A stretch of 64,000 nucleotides of DNA, from the NCBI GenBank assembly GCA_964398485.1, contig CAYNMD010000002.1, forward strand, positions 10,132 to 74,131. Direction: 5' to 3'. Position 1 is the stretch's first letter; each line of letters starts with the position of its first letter. The notes beneath the pieces are model-generated. The model was given only the letters and a program-made list of their open reading frames with translations. It did no database searches and was not told the origin of the DNA. This DNA comes from SSEF01 sp964398485 (lineage in GTDB: Bacteria; Patescibacteriota; Minisyncoccia; Moranbacterales; UBA1568). Both the position numbers and the translations under genes were made by a program. Shown piece by piece: positions 24,128 through 32,033 of this stretch.

Positions 24128-25177
24128 ATGCCACTCATGAAAGAAGTTCTCAAACTCAATGAACTCCGCAGTCGAGAGTTTTCCTCACCAGCAGCTCATG
24201 ATGCTCGAGCTCTTTATCAAAGCCAGCACCCGACCAATATTCTCGTCTTCAAATGTATGGATGGTCGTGTCAACCTTCCTCTTATTACCGGTATTCCCAT
24301 GGGAATACTTCGGCCTTTTAGAAATATCGGGGGAAAATTCACTCTCGGTTACCCCTACCTCGGCCGCCTCGTTCTCGACGCCAAGGAAGCAGCAATCCGT
24401 GAAGGAAGAGCGACGCTTGCTTTTTGTACCTACCATTTCTCCAAAGGAAGTGAACATCGTGGTTGTGCTGGACATGGTTATGATACTGTCGCTGCTCGCA
24501 AAGGCGCCGCTGTACTCAAAGAAGAGTTTGAAACTATTTTTGGTCACAATAATCCAGCCATCTCAGCTATCGTTGTAGGTATCGAAACCGATGAAGATGC
24601 TCTCACCTTCTGCAACACCCATGAGAAGCATGATTTTTCTATTGCTGACCATGTAGATGACAGCGATGATGAAATACGACGCGGTCTTCGCACGCTCTAT
24701 CCTAACATGGAAACCCGAGTACTTAATGACCTCATGCCTCTTGCTCTCGGCAACCGAGATCATGTCGCCCGGCTACGTCGTGAAGGAAGGCCAGTTGCCG
24801 AGCTTGTTCATGGTGAAAATATTATCTGTGTCGGACGTGGTTTTGATTGGCTTCACATGCCTAATCGGGCTCTCATCATTGGACCCTACGGCGATGCAGT
24901 TCAAACTTGGCGTGATGCAGTTCGAGTGGCAGGGAATATCGTTCTGGATAATTTCAAAAAGAAACGCGTTCCTAAAGCCCATGGGGCACTCCTTCTTGTC
25001 TCTGCTCCCTATTCAGATATGAACGAGCGTGAACTTGCTATCGCCAAGGTAGGATATTTTACCACTGTGGCTAGTACTGTCCTTGCTCCTGTTGCTAAGA
25101 AACTCCGGCTCGAGATGCTCACAGGGGTCACCGATATGACTACCATGAAATTTCACCAAATAAAACTCAACTCATAA
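24128..25177 (+). CDS. beta-carbonic-anhydrase superfamily zinc protein (CsoSCA-like)
   Basis: 349 residues from MPLMKEVLKL. The beta-carbonic anhydrase site is clear: C43-M-D45-G-R47 after the strand TNILVFK, the RPFRNIGGKF motif about 20 residues later, and H110-R-G-C113. Beyond this the protein is much longer than the ~200-residue enzymes and has a C-terminal half that may be a second, site-less domain, as in the carboxysomal shell enzyme CsoSCA. It may hydrate CO2 or use the fold for another purpose; no carboxysome genes are nearby. No SD and native composition, unlike 23394-24020. A start at the next ATG (codon 4) or upstream is possible. Confidence 0.7.
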   Translation: MPLMKEVLKLNELRSREFSSPAAHDARALYQSQHPTNILVFKCMDGRVNLPLITGIPMGILRPFRNIGGKFTLGYPYLGRLVLDAKEAAIREGRATLAFCTYHFSKGSEHRGCAGHGYDTVAARKGAAVLKEEFETIFGHNNPAISAIVVGIETDEDALTFCNTHEKHDFSIADHVDDSDDEIRRGLRTLYPNMETRVLNDLMPLALGNRDHVARLRREGRPVAELVHGENIICVGRGFDWLHMPNRALIIGPYGDAVQTWRDAVRVAGNIVLDNFKKKRVPKAHGALLLVSAPYSDMNERELAIAKVGYFTTVASTVLAPVAKKLRLEMLTGVTDMTTMKFHQIKLNS

Positions 25178-25188
25178 ATTTCACGGCC

Positions 25189-25229
25189 AATCTAAAACCG
25201 CCCAAAAGGGCGGTTTTAGATTATTTTTG
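25189..25229. terminator. bidirectional intrinsic terminator
   Basis: AATCTAAAACCGCCC-AAAA-GGGCGGTTTTAGATT, a perfect 15-bp stem, followed on the plus strand by ATTTTT. The minus strand ends the convergent tRNA-Pro transcript with TTTTAGATT. Confidence 0.92.
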
Positions 25230-25300
25230 TCGGGCTGCCGGGAATTGAACCCGGGCTACATCCACCCCATGGACGCGTACTACCGTTATACTACAGCCCG
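25230..25300 (-). tRNA. tRNA-Pro (anticodon GGG)
   Basis: A 71-nt cloverleaf. The acceptor CGGGCTG pairs with CAGCCCG, the D stem is GTAT/GTAC, the anticodon stem CGTCC/GGATG encloses ATGGGGT (anticodon GGG), and the T arm is CCGGG-TTCAATT-CCCGG. The C1:G72 pair and A73 discriminator are the known proline identity features in bacteria. CCA is not encoded (CAA follows), so the CCA end must be added enzymatically. A TATGCT -10-like hexamer lies 23 nt upstream. Confidence 0.95.
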
Positions 25301-25339
25301 CTGTACTTATTTTGAACAGAGTGAGCATATCAGGATTTA

Positions 25340-25384
25340 AGATAAATTGAAAGACCGGCCTGGGGATCGCCCGTTGGTCGGTCT
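25340..25384 (-). terminator. terminator-like hairpin after the 69-aa gene
   Basis: Minus-strand AGACCGACC and GGCCGGTCT pair (one mismatch) around a 15-nt loop, then TTCAATTTATC. Between it and the gene are further short GC-rich dyads (for example CTGC...GCAG near 25390-25408). Confidence 0.5.
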
Positions 25385-25429
25385 CGTGACTGCTGGGGTT
25401 CCGGCAGCTCGGTTGCGGCTCAGCCTGAT

Positions 25430-25639
25430 TCAGGCCTGCTGCGAAGTGCGGTACTCGTAACGGTGCTGCCCGTCGTGACGGACGCCCTCCGTATGAGTAC
25501 CAGTGGCGTAATCGGTGATATGCACAACAGCAATCACCTTTGGTTGATTGGATCCCGCAACTGGAGTGGCGGGGGCGACAGCGGGTTGAGCCTTGTCAGT
25601 TTGACCTAGCCCCAACACTTCACGAATTTGCCTTAGCAC
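25430..25639 (-). CDS. small orphan protein, 69 aa
   Basis: Unrecognised. The start is chosen at a GTG preceded by GAGGAG with 6-nt spacing; the open frame extends 14 codons further to a TTG without any SD. The product opens MLRQIREVLGLGQTD, then an Ala/Pro-rich linker (AQPAVAPATPVAGS), then a compact end with PKVIAVVHITDYATGTHTEG and a Tyr/Arg/His-rich tail. No signal peptide or membrane segment. GC-richer than its surroundings, with its own TTGCAG-16-TAGAAT promoter and a downstream hairpin, it looks like a self-contained cassette between tRNA-Pro and ndk. Confidence 0.6.
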   Translation of the reverse strand: MLRQIREVLGLGQTDKAQPAVAPATPVAGSNQPKVIAVVHITDYATGTHTEGVRHDGQHRYEYRTSQQA

Positions 25640-25732
25640 GATGTGCTCCTCATTTGATGATTCCAAAACCACTACAGCCAAAGCTTTGGTGGCACTACTT
25701 ACCTCAAGGAAATACTTCCGAGAGATAAAAAT

Positions 25733-25760
25733 ATTCTATACCTCTTCTCATTTTCTGCAA
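25733..25760 (-). promoter_or_regulatory. promoter candidate for the 69-aa gene
   Basis: Minus-strand TTGCAG (25755-25760), 16-nt spacer, TAGAAT (25733-25738), about 93 nt upstream of the chosen GTG and just past the ndk terminator. Confidence 0.45.
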
Positions 25761-25767
25761 GGGGGAT

Positions 25768-25796
25768 ATGCAAAAGCCCCTCAAGTGAGGGGCTTT
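25768..25796 (-). terminator. intrinsic terminator of ndk
   Basis: AAAGCCCCTC-AAGT-GAGGGGCTTT, a perfect 10-bp stem with TTTTGC on the minus strand, just past the ndk stop. Confidence 0.88.
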
Positions 25797-25801
25797 ACAA
25801 G

Positions 25802-26410
25802 TTACTCGAGAATACCGTCGAGATTTACATCGTAGAGGATTTGTTCCTGAACGAGACGATACTTGAGAATATCTTCTGGACTAAACCAGATCGGGATCTC
25901 GCGGAGCGCCTCTTCTGGACTATCTGAACAATGGACGAGATTTCTCACGGCACGATTGTCGATCGAAGACAGCGCATACGAGTCGACGGTCAAATCGCCA
26001 CGAATCGTACCTACATCAGACGTTGTTGGCTCAGTACCACCAACAAGCTTTTTGACGATGGCTACTGATTGATTGCCTTCTACTACAAAAGCAAGGACTG
26101 GACCAGAGGTGAAGAAATCAACATTACTCTTGATAATATCTTTACCATACTCCATTGCCTCTTTCTCAATAGGAAGATTTTGCGCCTTGCGGTCATCAAC
26201 AATACGTGTCCCCTTTTTCATGAACCACTCATCGTCTTTGTTGTAATGCTTCCAGCACTGATCTGCTGTAGGAAGAAGCATCTTCATAGCCACAAATTTG
26301 AGGCCGGTATTCTCAATCCGCGAGACGATAGTTCCCATGAGAGAACGTTGGATAGCATCAGGCTTCAAGATAACCAGCGTTTGTTCTTTCTTGGGATGAG
26401 CAATAGCCAT
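25802..26410 (-). CDS. ndk: nucleoside diphosphate kinase, long form
   Basis: Balances nucleoside triphosphate pools by phosphotransfer through a phosphohistidine. TLVILKPDAIQR is the N-terminal signature, FFTSGPVLAFV the middle strand, and NLVHCSDSPEEALREI carries the active-site His near residue 160. At 202 residues it exceeds the ~140-residue norm. The excess is an insertion of about 25 residues after HYNKDDEW and another of about 10 after TIRGD, before the active site. Monocistronic, with a strong terminator. Confidence 0.94.
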   Translation of the reverse strand: MAIAHPKKEQTLVILKPDAIQRSLMGTIVSRIENTGLKFVAMKMLLPTADQCWKHYNKDDEWFMKKGTRIVDDRKAQNLPIEKEAMEYGKDIIKSNVDFFTSGPVLAFVVEGNQSVAIVKKLVGGTEPTTSDVGTIRGDLTVDSYALSSIDNRAVRNLVHCSDSPEEALREIPIWFSPEDILKYRLVQEQILYDVNLDGILE

Positions 26411-26542
26411 ATGCTTGGTGCGCTAAAAATGAATCTACAGTTTTAATATGACACGAAATATTGATAAAAACAATATTCCGCTTGCCTGAAAGAGTATACC
26501 CTCTCCGAGAGATTCAGTCAATGATCCGTAGACCAAGATACT

Positions 26543-27418
26543 CTATTCAACTTCTCGAGCGCAGCTCTCTTGATCGACTACACAAACATACGTAATTGAA
26601 CCCTCTTCATCTGTGCGCAGTGAAATAATCTGACGCTGAGCAAGACGTTCCAAAACTTGAAAAGCTGGATGTCCATAATTATTTTCCCCCACCGAAAGAA
26701 TCACCTCTTTTGGTCGCAAGAGATCAAGCCAAGCATCGCTCGTTGAAGAAGCGGAACCATGATGAGCAGCTTTGAGAACTTCAACTGGCTGAACTGTAGG
26801 GAGAAATTCCTCCTCATGAGGTAAATCTCCGGTAAAAAGAAAATCAGTTTTGCCAAAAGTGAAACGAGTAACAATACTCCCTTCATTGGAACTCAGATCT
26901 GGAGCCAATGGCAACTCTTTCGGATAAAGAATCTCGAGACTCCCTCCGTGACGAAGATGGAGTGACACCCCTGCCCTACCGGGAACATCATGCTGGATTC
27001 CGAAACGTTTGAGGGCTCTCTTGAGAAGGACGAGATCATCTGTTGTTTTTTCAGTTGTTTCAATTTGAGAAAATCCAGTCTCAATAAATTGACCGATCTG
27101 ATATCGCTCAAATAATGTTGGTAGGCCACCAATATGATCAGTATCCGGATGAGTCGCTATTACCACCTCAATGGTTCGATCGTAAAAAGGTATCTTTTCT
27201 CCGAGAGCCGCTAGCAGCACGGACCCGTCACGGCCACCATCAATAAGTACTTGTTCATGACCTGATTGGATAAGTATCGCATCTCCTTGACCTACCGCGA
27301 GAAAAGAAACGGTGGTTTGCTGATCGTGCTCCCATACAAGAAAAAGCTGCACCCCAAGAAGAAGAGCTACCACTAAAAGACTAGCGAGAAGAACGCGAGT
27401 AATCCAGGCGAAGTACAT
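26543..27418 (-). CDS. ComEC-type metallo-beta-lactamase protein, separate subunit
   Basis: An N-terminal membrane segment (about residues 9-29) is followed by a metallo-beta-lactamase domain. VGQGDAILIQ opens it and ATHPDTDHIGGLP is the HxDxDH metal motif; DFLFTGDLP and VLKAAHHGS are the later ligand motifs. This is the arrangement of the C-terminal nuclease-like domain of ComEC, which degrades the non-transported strand during DNA uptake. Here it is its own 291-residue protein with its own membrane anchor. The gene starts inside the 3' end of the ComEC membrane gene (38-nt overlap), implying translational coupling. Confidence 0.85.
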   Translation of the reverse strand: MYFAWITRVLLASLLVVALLLGVQLFLVWEHDQQTTVSFLAVGQGDAILIQSGHEQVLIDGGRDGSVLLAALGEKIPFYDRTIEVVIATHPDTDHIGGLPTLFERYQIGQFIETGFSQIETTEKTTDDLVLLKRALKRFGIQHDVPGRAGVSLHLRHGGSLEILYPKELPLAPDLSSNEGSIVTRFTFGKTDFLFTGDLPHEEEFLPTVQPVEVLKAAHHGSASSTSDAWLDLLRPKEVILSVGENNYGHPAFQVLERLAQRQIISLRTDEEGSITYVCVVDQESCAREVE

Positions 27419-28850
27419 AGGTAAAAAAAGACTTTCGACTGTACCATACCCCGATGGCTAGGACAAGCCCCCAACACCAGAGAAAATACTCATTCGGATA
27501 TACCCCCTCAAGGGTGGCCCAAGAAAATTTAGCCAGAAACTCAGCTATCCCCAACACCACCATTAGGAAAAGCCACGTTGGGAATAAGAAAAGTGGAGCA
27601 AAAAATGGGACTAGCGAACCAATACACACGAGGAGAATGCCTGAGAGCATGGCCGCTGGAATAAGCGGGAGAACGAGAGTGTTCGCAATCGGACTAATGA
27701 GACTAATAGTTCCAAAATGAAAGGCAAGAATTGGATCCACAAATAAGCCAATAACTGCCGTTGAAAGCGGGAGAGTTATGAACGATTGCCATCGCTTCAA
27801 TCGATGAAGGAATATTTCTATCCAAGGCACTGCCACTGCGAGAGCAAGCGTCGCCATCAAGGAGAGTTGAAAACCAACATCATAGCGCACCATCAGCGGA
27901 TTGGCTATCGCCATTCCCACACCCGCTAACACTAATCCATGAAGCATCTGGTTTGGCCGTCCCAAAAAATAAGCGGCCGTAACTATCCCCGTCATAAGTG
28001 CTGCTCGCAAAGAAGCCGCTGAAATATCTATGAGACAAAGAAACATAGCAATGCCCAAAAGTGCAATCACCACAGCTGTCTTTCGCCAAAAACCAACCAA
28101 GAGAGCGAGCATCAGAAAGGCCGATGCTACCAAAGTCATGTTGTATCCGGAGACAGCCACCACATGAGAAATCCCTGCCCGACGAAAATCATCACTGAGA
28201 GAAGAAGGTAAGGTATGATCACCACCAAGGAGCAGGCCCTGAAGGAGACCACTCGCTGGTTCTGGAAGAAATTTTTTTATCTCCTGACGAACTGATGATT
28301 GCCAAAGAAAAAGTCTAGCACGCCAAACTGATACCTGAAAAACTCCCTCTTGTATAACAGCAGTGTCACAGACATAGACAATATTACGCGTTACCAAAAA
28401 ACGAGCATAATCAAAATGAACATCAAAATTTTTTGGCCGCTTGAGAAGACATTCCAGGTGAATGCTCTCTCCTGGAACTATTTCTAGAGTGCGCGAAGCC
28501 CGCACTAAAATGTCTCCTCCAACCGACTCGCCTATTGGTCTGACCTGAAGCGGAAGGTACCATCCTCGAGCAGGTTCTACTTTCACTACTAAAACCGTAC
28601 GATTAAAAGATACTTCTTGAGGAAGCTCATCGACATGAGTAAGGGTTCTGAGAGCAAATTCATACCCACCAGCCAATGCCAAAGCAACGAGTACAACTCG
28701 AATCGTAAAAGAAGGCCCTATCATACGGAGACCCGCAATACCGACAGCGAAAAAAATGAGGAGAATTGACCACAGAGTTTCTCTAGGGGTATTCACAAGA
28801 AGACACCCCAAGAGATAGCCTGTACCAACCAACAAAAAATAAGCGCTCAT
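27381..28850 (-). CDS. comEC: ComEC/Rec2 competence channel protein, membrane part
   Basis: DNA-uptake channel of natural competence, 489 residues. An N-terminal pair of membrane segments is followed by an OB-like soluble region (about residues 85-170), then the Competence domain: QGLLLGGDHTLPSSL and RRAGISHVVAVSGYNMTLVAS are family signatures. Multiple membrane helices run to the end. The metallo-beta-lactamase domain that usually follows is encoded separately by the overlapping gene downstream. CPR bacteria are thought to take up DNA through ComEC and type IV pili; no pilus genes lie in this window. Confidence 0.88.
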   Translation of the reverse strand: MSAYFLLVGTGYLLGCLLVNTPRETLWSILLIFFAVGIAGLRMIGPSFTIRVVLVALALAGGYEFALRTLTHVDELPQEVSFNRTVLVVKVEPARGWYLPLQVRPIGESVGGDILVRASRTLEIVPGESIHLECLLKRPKNFDVHFDYARFLVTRNIVYVCDTAVIQEGVFQVSVWRARLFLWQSSVRQEIKKFLPEPASGLLQGLLLGGDHTLPSSLSDDFRRAGISHVVAVSGYNMTLVASAFLMLALLVGFWRKTAVVIALLGIAMFLCLIDISAASLRAALMTGIVTAAYFLGRPNQMLHGLVLAGVGMAIANPLMVRYDVGFQLSLMATLALAVAVPWIEIFLHRLKRWQSFITLPLSTAVIGLFVDPILAFHFGTISLISPIANTLVLPLIPAAMLSGILLVCIGSLVPFFAPLFLFPTWLFLMVVLGIAEFLAKFSWATLEGVYPNEYFLWCWGLVLAIGVWYSRKSFFTYVLRLDYSRSSR

Positions 28851-28924
28851 TGCTCTCTATCTCGAATTAGCTACACAAATCACTCTCTCGCAATGAGTTT
28901 TGTTTTGGTGAAGTGACGAAAAAA

Positions 28925-29380
28925 TTAATCTTCGTCAAATTTTTCGAGCACTCGACGAAATCCACGGGCACTACCAAATGACTGATAAACACTCGCAAAA
29001 CGGATATAGGCCACCTCATCAATATCTTTGAGTTTCTGGAGTACGATGGTGCCAATATCACGACTTTTGATCGTATTTTTTTTGGCCCGCTCAGCAATGG
29101 TGTACTCGATAGAGCCAAGAAGTCGTTCGAGCTCTGCCTCTCCGAAAGGACGCTTTTCGAAAGCCTTACGGATACCTGCTTCAATTTTTCTCCGTTCATA
29201 AGGTTCGTGACGGCCATCCTTCTTTTCTACCCGCACCCGAAAGAGTTCCGCCTGTTCATAGGTAGAAAAACGAGCCTGGCACTCTTGGCACTCTCGCCGA
29301 CGCCTCACTGCCCTTCCCTCGAGCGTTTGGCGGGAATCAGTTACAACGGTATCGTCATGGTTACAGAATGGACAGCGCAT
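28925..29380 (-). CDS. nrdR: transcriptional repressor NrdR
   Basis: ATP/dATP-sensing repressor of ribonucleotide reductase genes. The N-terminal zinc ribbon is CPFC...CQEC, and VTDSRQTLEGRAVRRRREC is near-invariant. The ATP-cone follows (KKDGRHEPYERRKIEAGIRKAF). At 151 residues it has normal length. It lies downstream of the AAA+ gene, and no ribonucleotide reductase gene is present here. A TGCTAGAGT extended -10 is a possible own promoter. Confidence 0.95.
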   Translation of the reverse strand: MRCPFCNHDDTVVTDSRQTLEGRAVRRRRECQECQARFSTYEQAELFRVRVEKKDGRHEPYERRKIEAGIRKAFEKRPFGEAELERLLGSIEYTIAERAKKNTIKSRDIGTIVLQKLKDIDEVAYIRFASVYQSFGSARGFRRVLEKFDED

Positions 29381-29443
29381 AGATGTTGACCTCTACTCTA
29401 GCAAAAGTAGTCAAAAAGGAAAGTCCCCCTGGATCAGCCATAA

Positions 29444-31894
29444 TTAGGCTGGAATATCTGCCTCAGTAAAAGTAACTACTGCTCCATCAGTCAGATTCCC
29501 CTCAAGGAGGCGTTTGACGGTAGCATCTTCTACCATGTCGGCGATGTACCGATTAATAGAACGGGCACCGAACTCTGGTTTATAACCACGCTCGATAATT
29601 GTCCGAATAGCTCCCGGAGTAAAATTCATGGTAATCTTTTTTTCTCGGTAGAGCTTCGCTGTGAACGCCTCCAATTTTAGTTTGGTCACTTCTTCCATTT
29701 CCTCATTGGTAAGCGACTGAAACAAAATAACTCCATCAAAACGATTGAGAAATTCTGGGCGAAACAATCCCTCAGCAATAATCTTATCAATAAGCTCATC
29801 TTCAATATCAGAAAGCGACTGGCCATGTGAAGTCATCTCATGAATAAAACTTGCTCCAGCATTGGAGGTGGCAATAACAATCGTATTTCTGAAATTAACT
29901 CTGTGACCAAATCCATCAGTAACAAAACCCTCATCGAGAATCTGAAGGAAAAGGTCAAGCGCTCTCGGATAAGCCTTTTCGAGCTCATCGAGCAGCAAGA
30001 TAGAATACGGATGCTCTTGGATAAGAGTCGTCATCCGACCTTTGACATTGAGCTCGGCTGAGCCGATAAGTTCAGCTATAGACTGAGGCGTCTGAAACTC
30101 ACTCATATCAAGCCGTACCATCCGCTCCTCATCACCAAAGTATACGGCCGCAAGTGTCTTGGCAGTCTCCGTTTTTCCTACCCCTGTCGGACCCAGAAAG
30201 AGAAAGGAACCAATTGGCTTCTTGTCATTTCCAAGACCAGCTCGCACCTTGCGAAAAGCTTCAGCTATTTGTTTAATGGCTTCTTTTTGACCAATAACTC
30301 GTTCATGCAAAAGTGTCTCGAGGTTGAGAAGCTTCTCTTTCTCTTCTTGTGTCGCCTCACCCATAGGGATACCTGATTTCGCTTCGAGAAAGTCCTCCAC
30401 AGTCGCATGAGTAATAAACGGGAGATCCGGATGTTTCTCCCAATACACGAGCACCTCTTGGGCCAAATCGATAGCTCGCTCAGGAAATGGTCGCTCCCAA
30501 TTGTAGCGCTCTGCTGAATCATAAATTTTGTGAAGCGCCTGAATGGTAAAAACGGGACGCTTAGACTCAAGCGATCGAAAAATATCAAGCAAAATAGACA
30601 GTACTGCTTCCTGGTTAGGCTCTGGTACCTGAATAGCTTCAAAATACTTGAGTGCTGGAATTTGATGCTGGCCAATCGTGTGATAGGCCTCACTTGTCAT
30701 AAGTCCAATAATACGACAGGTCGGATAGGGCAAATATTCGTGCAATACCTCGGCCATCGCGAGATCACTCGTTGGATCGAGATACAGTTCAATGTTTTCG
30801 ATAACCAAAATGACGTTCCCGGCATACACCGCCTGATTGAGAGCGTCACGCAAGAGACTCTTGGGATCAATTCCCTGACTCCGACCATCGGAAATAAGTT
30901 GCCCGAGATCGAAAAAAACAATTCTCGCATCACCAATAGCCTGGTCAGCGTATGTATTTTCCCGAATTTGTTTGGCCAGAATATGAATCAGTGAGCGTTT
31001 CCCAATACCAGGATCTCCTATAAGAATGGCGCTGCTTTCTGTTGGTCGACTGAGTGTGAGAGCCAGCATCTCCAAGAGAGATTCACGGCCAATCGATTCA
31101 TGATCACGATAATTCGAAAAGTCCCCTTCGGAGAGATCGGTCACATACCGATCAAGGTGAGGGGTATAGGCATATTTCCAGTGTTTCCCAATACGTGGAG
31201 CACGCCTCAGGTGAGACCAATCCCAAAAACGTTTTTCTTCTTGAATCTTTTGATAACGTTCCCCTTCCAATTTCCAGGCCTCATCATACAGAGTAGGATC
31301 AATGTTCTGTTCCAGAAGAAAAGCTTCTCGAGCTTCTTTGGATCGAAAGAGTTCGGAAGAAAAACTTTTGGGATGAAGTCCAAGCCGCATAACAACCCGT
31401 TCTCGCCACGGCGCTCGTTCTGGGGTGAGGGTATAGTCTGTGTGCCGCCGCGTATGATCACGCCAGCCAAAGAGTGCGGTGATAACTATAGACAAAGAAA
31501 ATGTAAACAAAATACCACCCGTGATTGGTCCAAATTTCATCCCTAATACAAATGCTCCACCCAAAACTAAGAGAGGTGCTATCACCGCAACGCTCGCTAA
31601 AAATACCGCCACCATCAAAGTAAAAAGTACCAATATGAGACCAGTTACTACGACTATGGAACGGACGATGCTCCCCAAGAGACGGACCACGAGATTATTG
31701 GTGAACGCTTCCAGCCACAACACCGGATGGAATCCTCGCCAGGTGTCATGACTCACGTCTCGCTTCCACGGTGAAAAAAGAGTCAGTAAGAGCTCGAAAA
31801 TATTGAACCGATGTGCGGTATAACGGACAGCATTACCAGCGATCCGAAAAATACCCACAATACCAGTTGTGTAGTACCACAGAAAAAAATGCAT
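29444..31894 (-). CDS. membrane-anchored Clp-type AAA+ ATPase
   Basis: About 816 residues from MHFFLWYYTTG. Two or three hydrophobic segments occupy about residues 70-150, replacing the Clp N-domain. Then two AAA+ modules follow. The first has GDPGIGKRS as Walker A, with R after the Lys, and a weak Walker B (ILVIENIELY). The second is canonical: GPTGVGKTETAK, ILLLDELEKA and VIATSNAGA, followed by the Clp D2-small domain (RFDGVILFQSLTNEEM). It probably unfolds or remodels proteins at the membrane, with or without ClpP. The start avoids a terminator at 31980-32023; the frame is open to 32068. Confidence 0.8.
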   Translation of the reverse strand: MHFFLWYYTTGIVGIFRIAGNAVRYTAHRFNIFELLLTLFSPWKRDVSHDTWRGFHPVLWLEAFTNNLVVRLLGSIVRSIVVVTGLILVLFTLMVAVFLASVAVIAPLLVLGGAFVLGMKFGPITGGILFTFSLSIVITALFGWRDHTRRHTDYTLTPERAPWRERVVMRLGLHPKSFSSELFRSKEAREAFLLEQNIDPTLYDEAWKLEGERYQKIQEEKRFWDWSHLRRAPRIGKHWKYAYTPHLDRYVTDLSEGDFSNYRDHESIGRESLLEMLALTLSRPTESSAILIGDPGIGKRSLIHILAKQIRENTYADQAIGDARIVFFDLGQLISDGRSQGIDPKSLLRDALNQAVYAGNVILVIENIELYLDPTSDLAMAEVLHEYLPYPTCRIIGLMTSEAYHTIGQHQIPALKYFEAIQVPEPNQEAVLSILLDIFRSLESKRPVFTIQALHKIYDSAERYNWERPFPERAIDLAQEVLVYWEKHPDLPFITHATVEDFLEAKSGIPMGEATQEEKEKLLNLETLLHERVIGQKEAIKQIAEAFRKVRAGLGNDKKPIGSFLFLGPTGVGKTETAKTLAAVYFGDEERMVRLDMSEFQTPQSIAELIGSAELNVKGRMTTLIQEHPYSILLLDELEKAYPRALDLFLQILDEGFVTDGFGHRVNFRNTIVIATSNAGASFIHEMTSHGQSLSDIEDELIDKIIAEGLFRPEFLNRFDGVILFQSLTNEEMEEVTKLKLEAFTAKLYREKKITMNFTPGAIRTIIERGYKPEFGARSINRYIADMVEDATVKRLLEGNLTDGAVVTFTEADIPA

Positions 31895-31918
31895 GGGTGT
31901 TGATATGTCTTTGTTCTC

Positions 31919-31947
31919 ATTGTACCGCCCGGCCCCTCTTTGGGGAA
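31919..31947 (-). promoter_or_regulatory. promoter candidate for the AAA+ gene
   Basis: Minus-strand TTCCCC, 17-nt spacer, TACAAT (31919-31924), 25 nt upstream of the chosen ATG. The -35 is poor. Confidence 0.4.
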
Positions 31948-31979
31948 GCATATCGAAAAAATTCTCATACGTTTTCTTT

Positions 31980-32023
31980 ATAAAAAATCTTGCCGGAGGC
32001 CCTCGCGTAGAGAACCCCCGGCA
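31980..32023 (-). terminator. intrinsic terminator of the glycosylase-like gene
   Basis: Minus-strand TGCCGG and CCGGCA (extended by GG/CC) enclose a 21-nt loop, followed by AGATTTTTTATA. It lies 11 nt past the stop at 32034. Confidence 0.8.
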
Positions 32024-32033
32024 TAAACACCAC

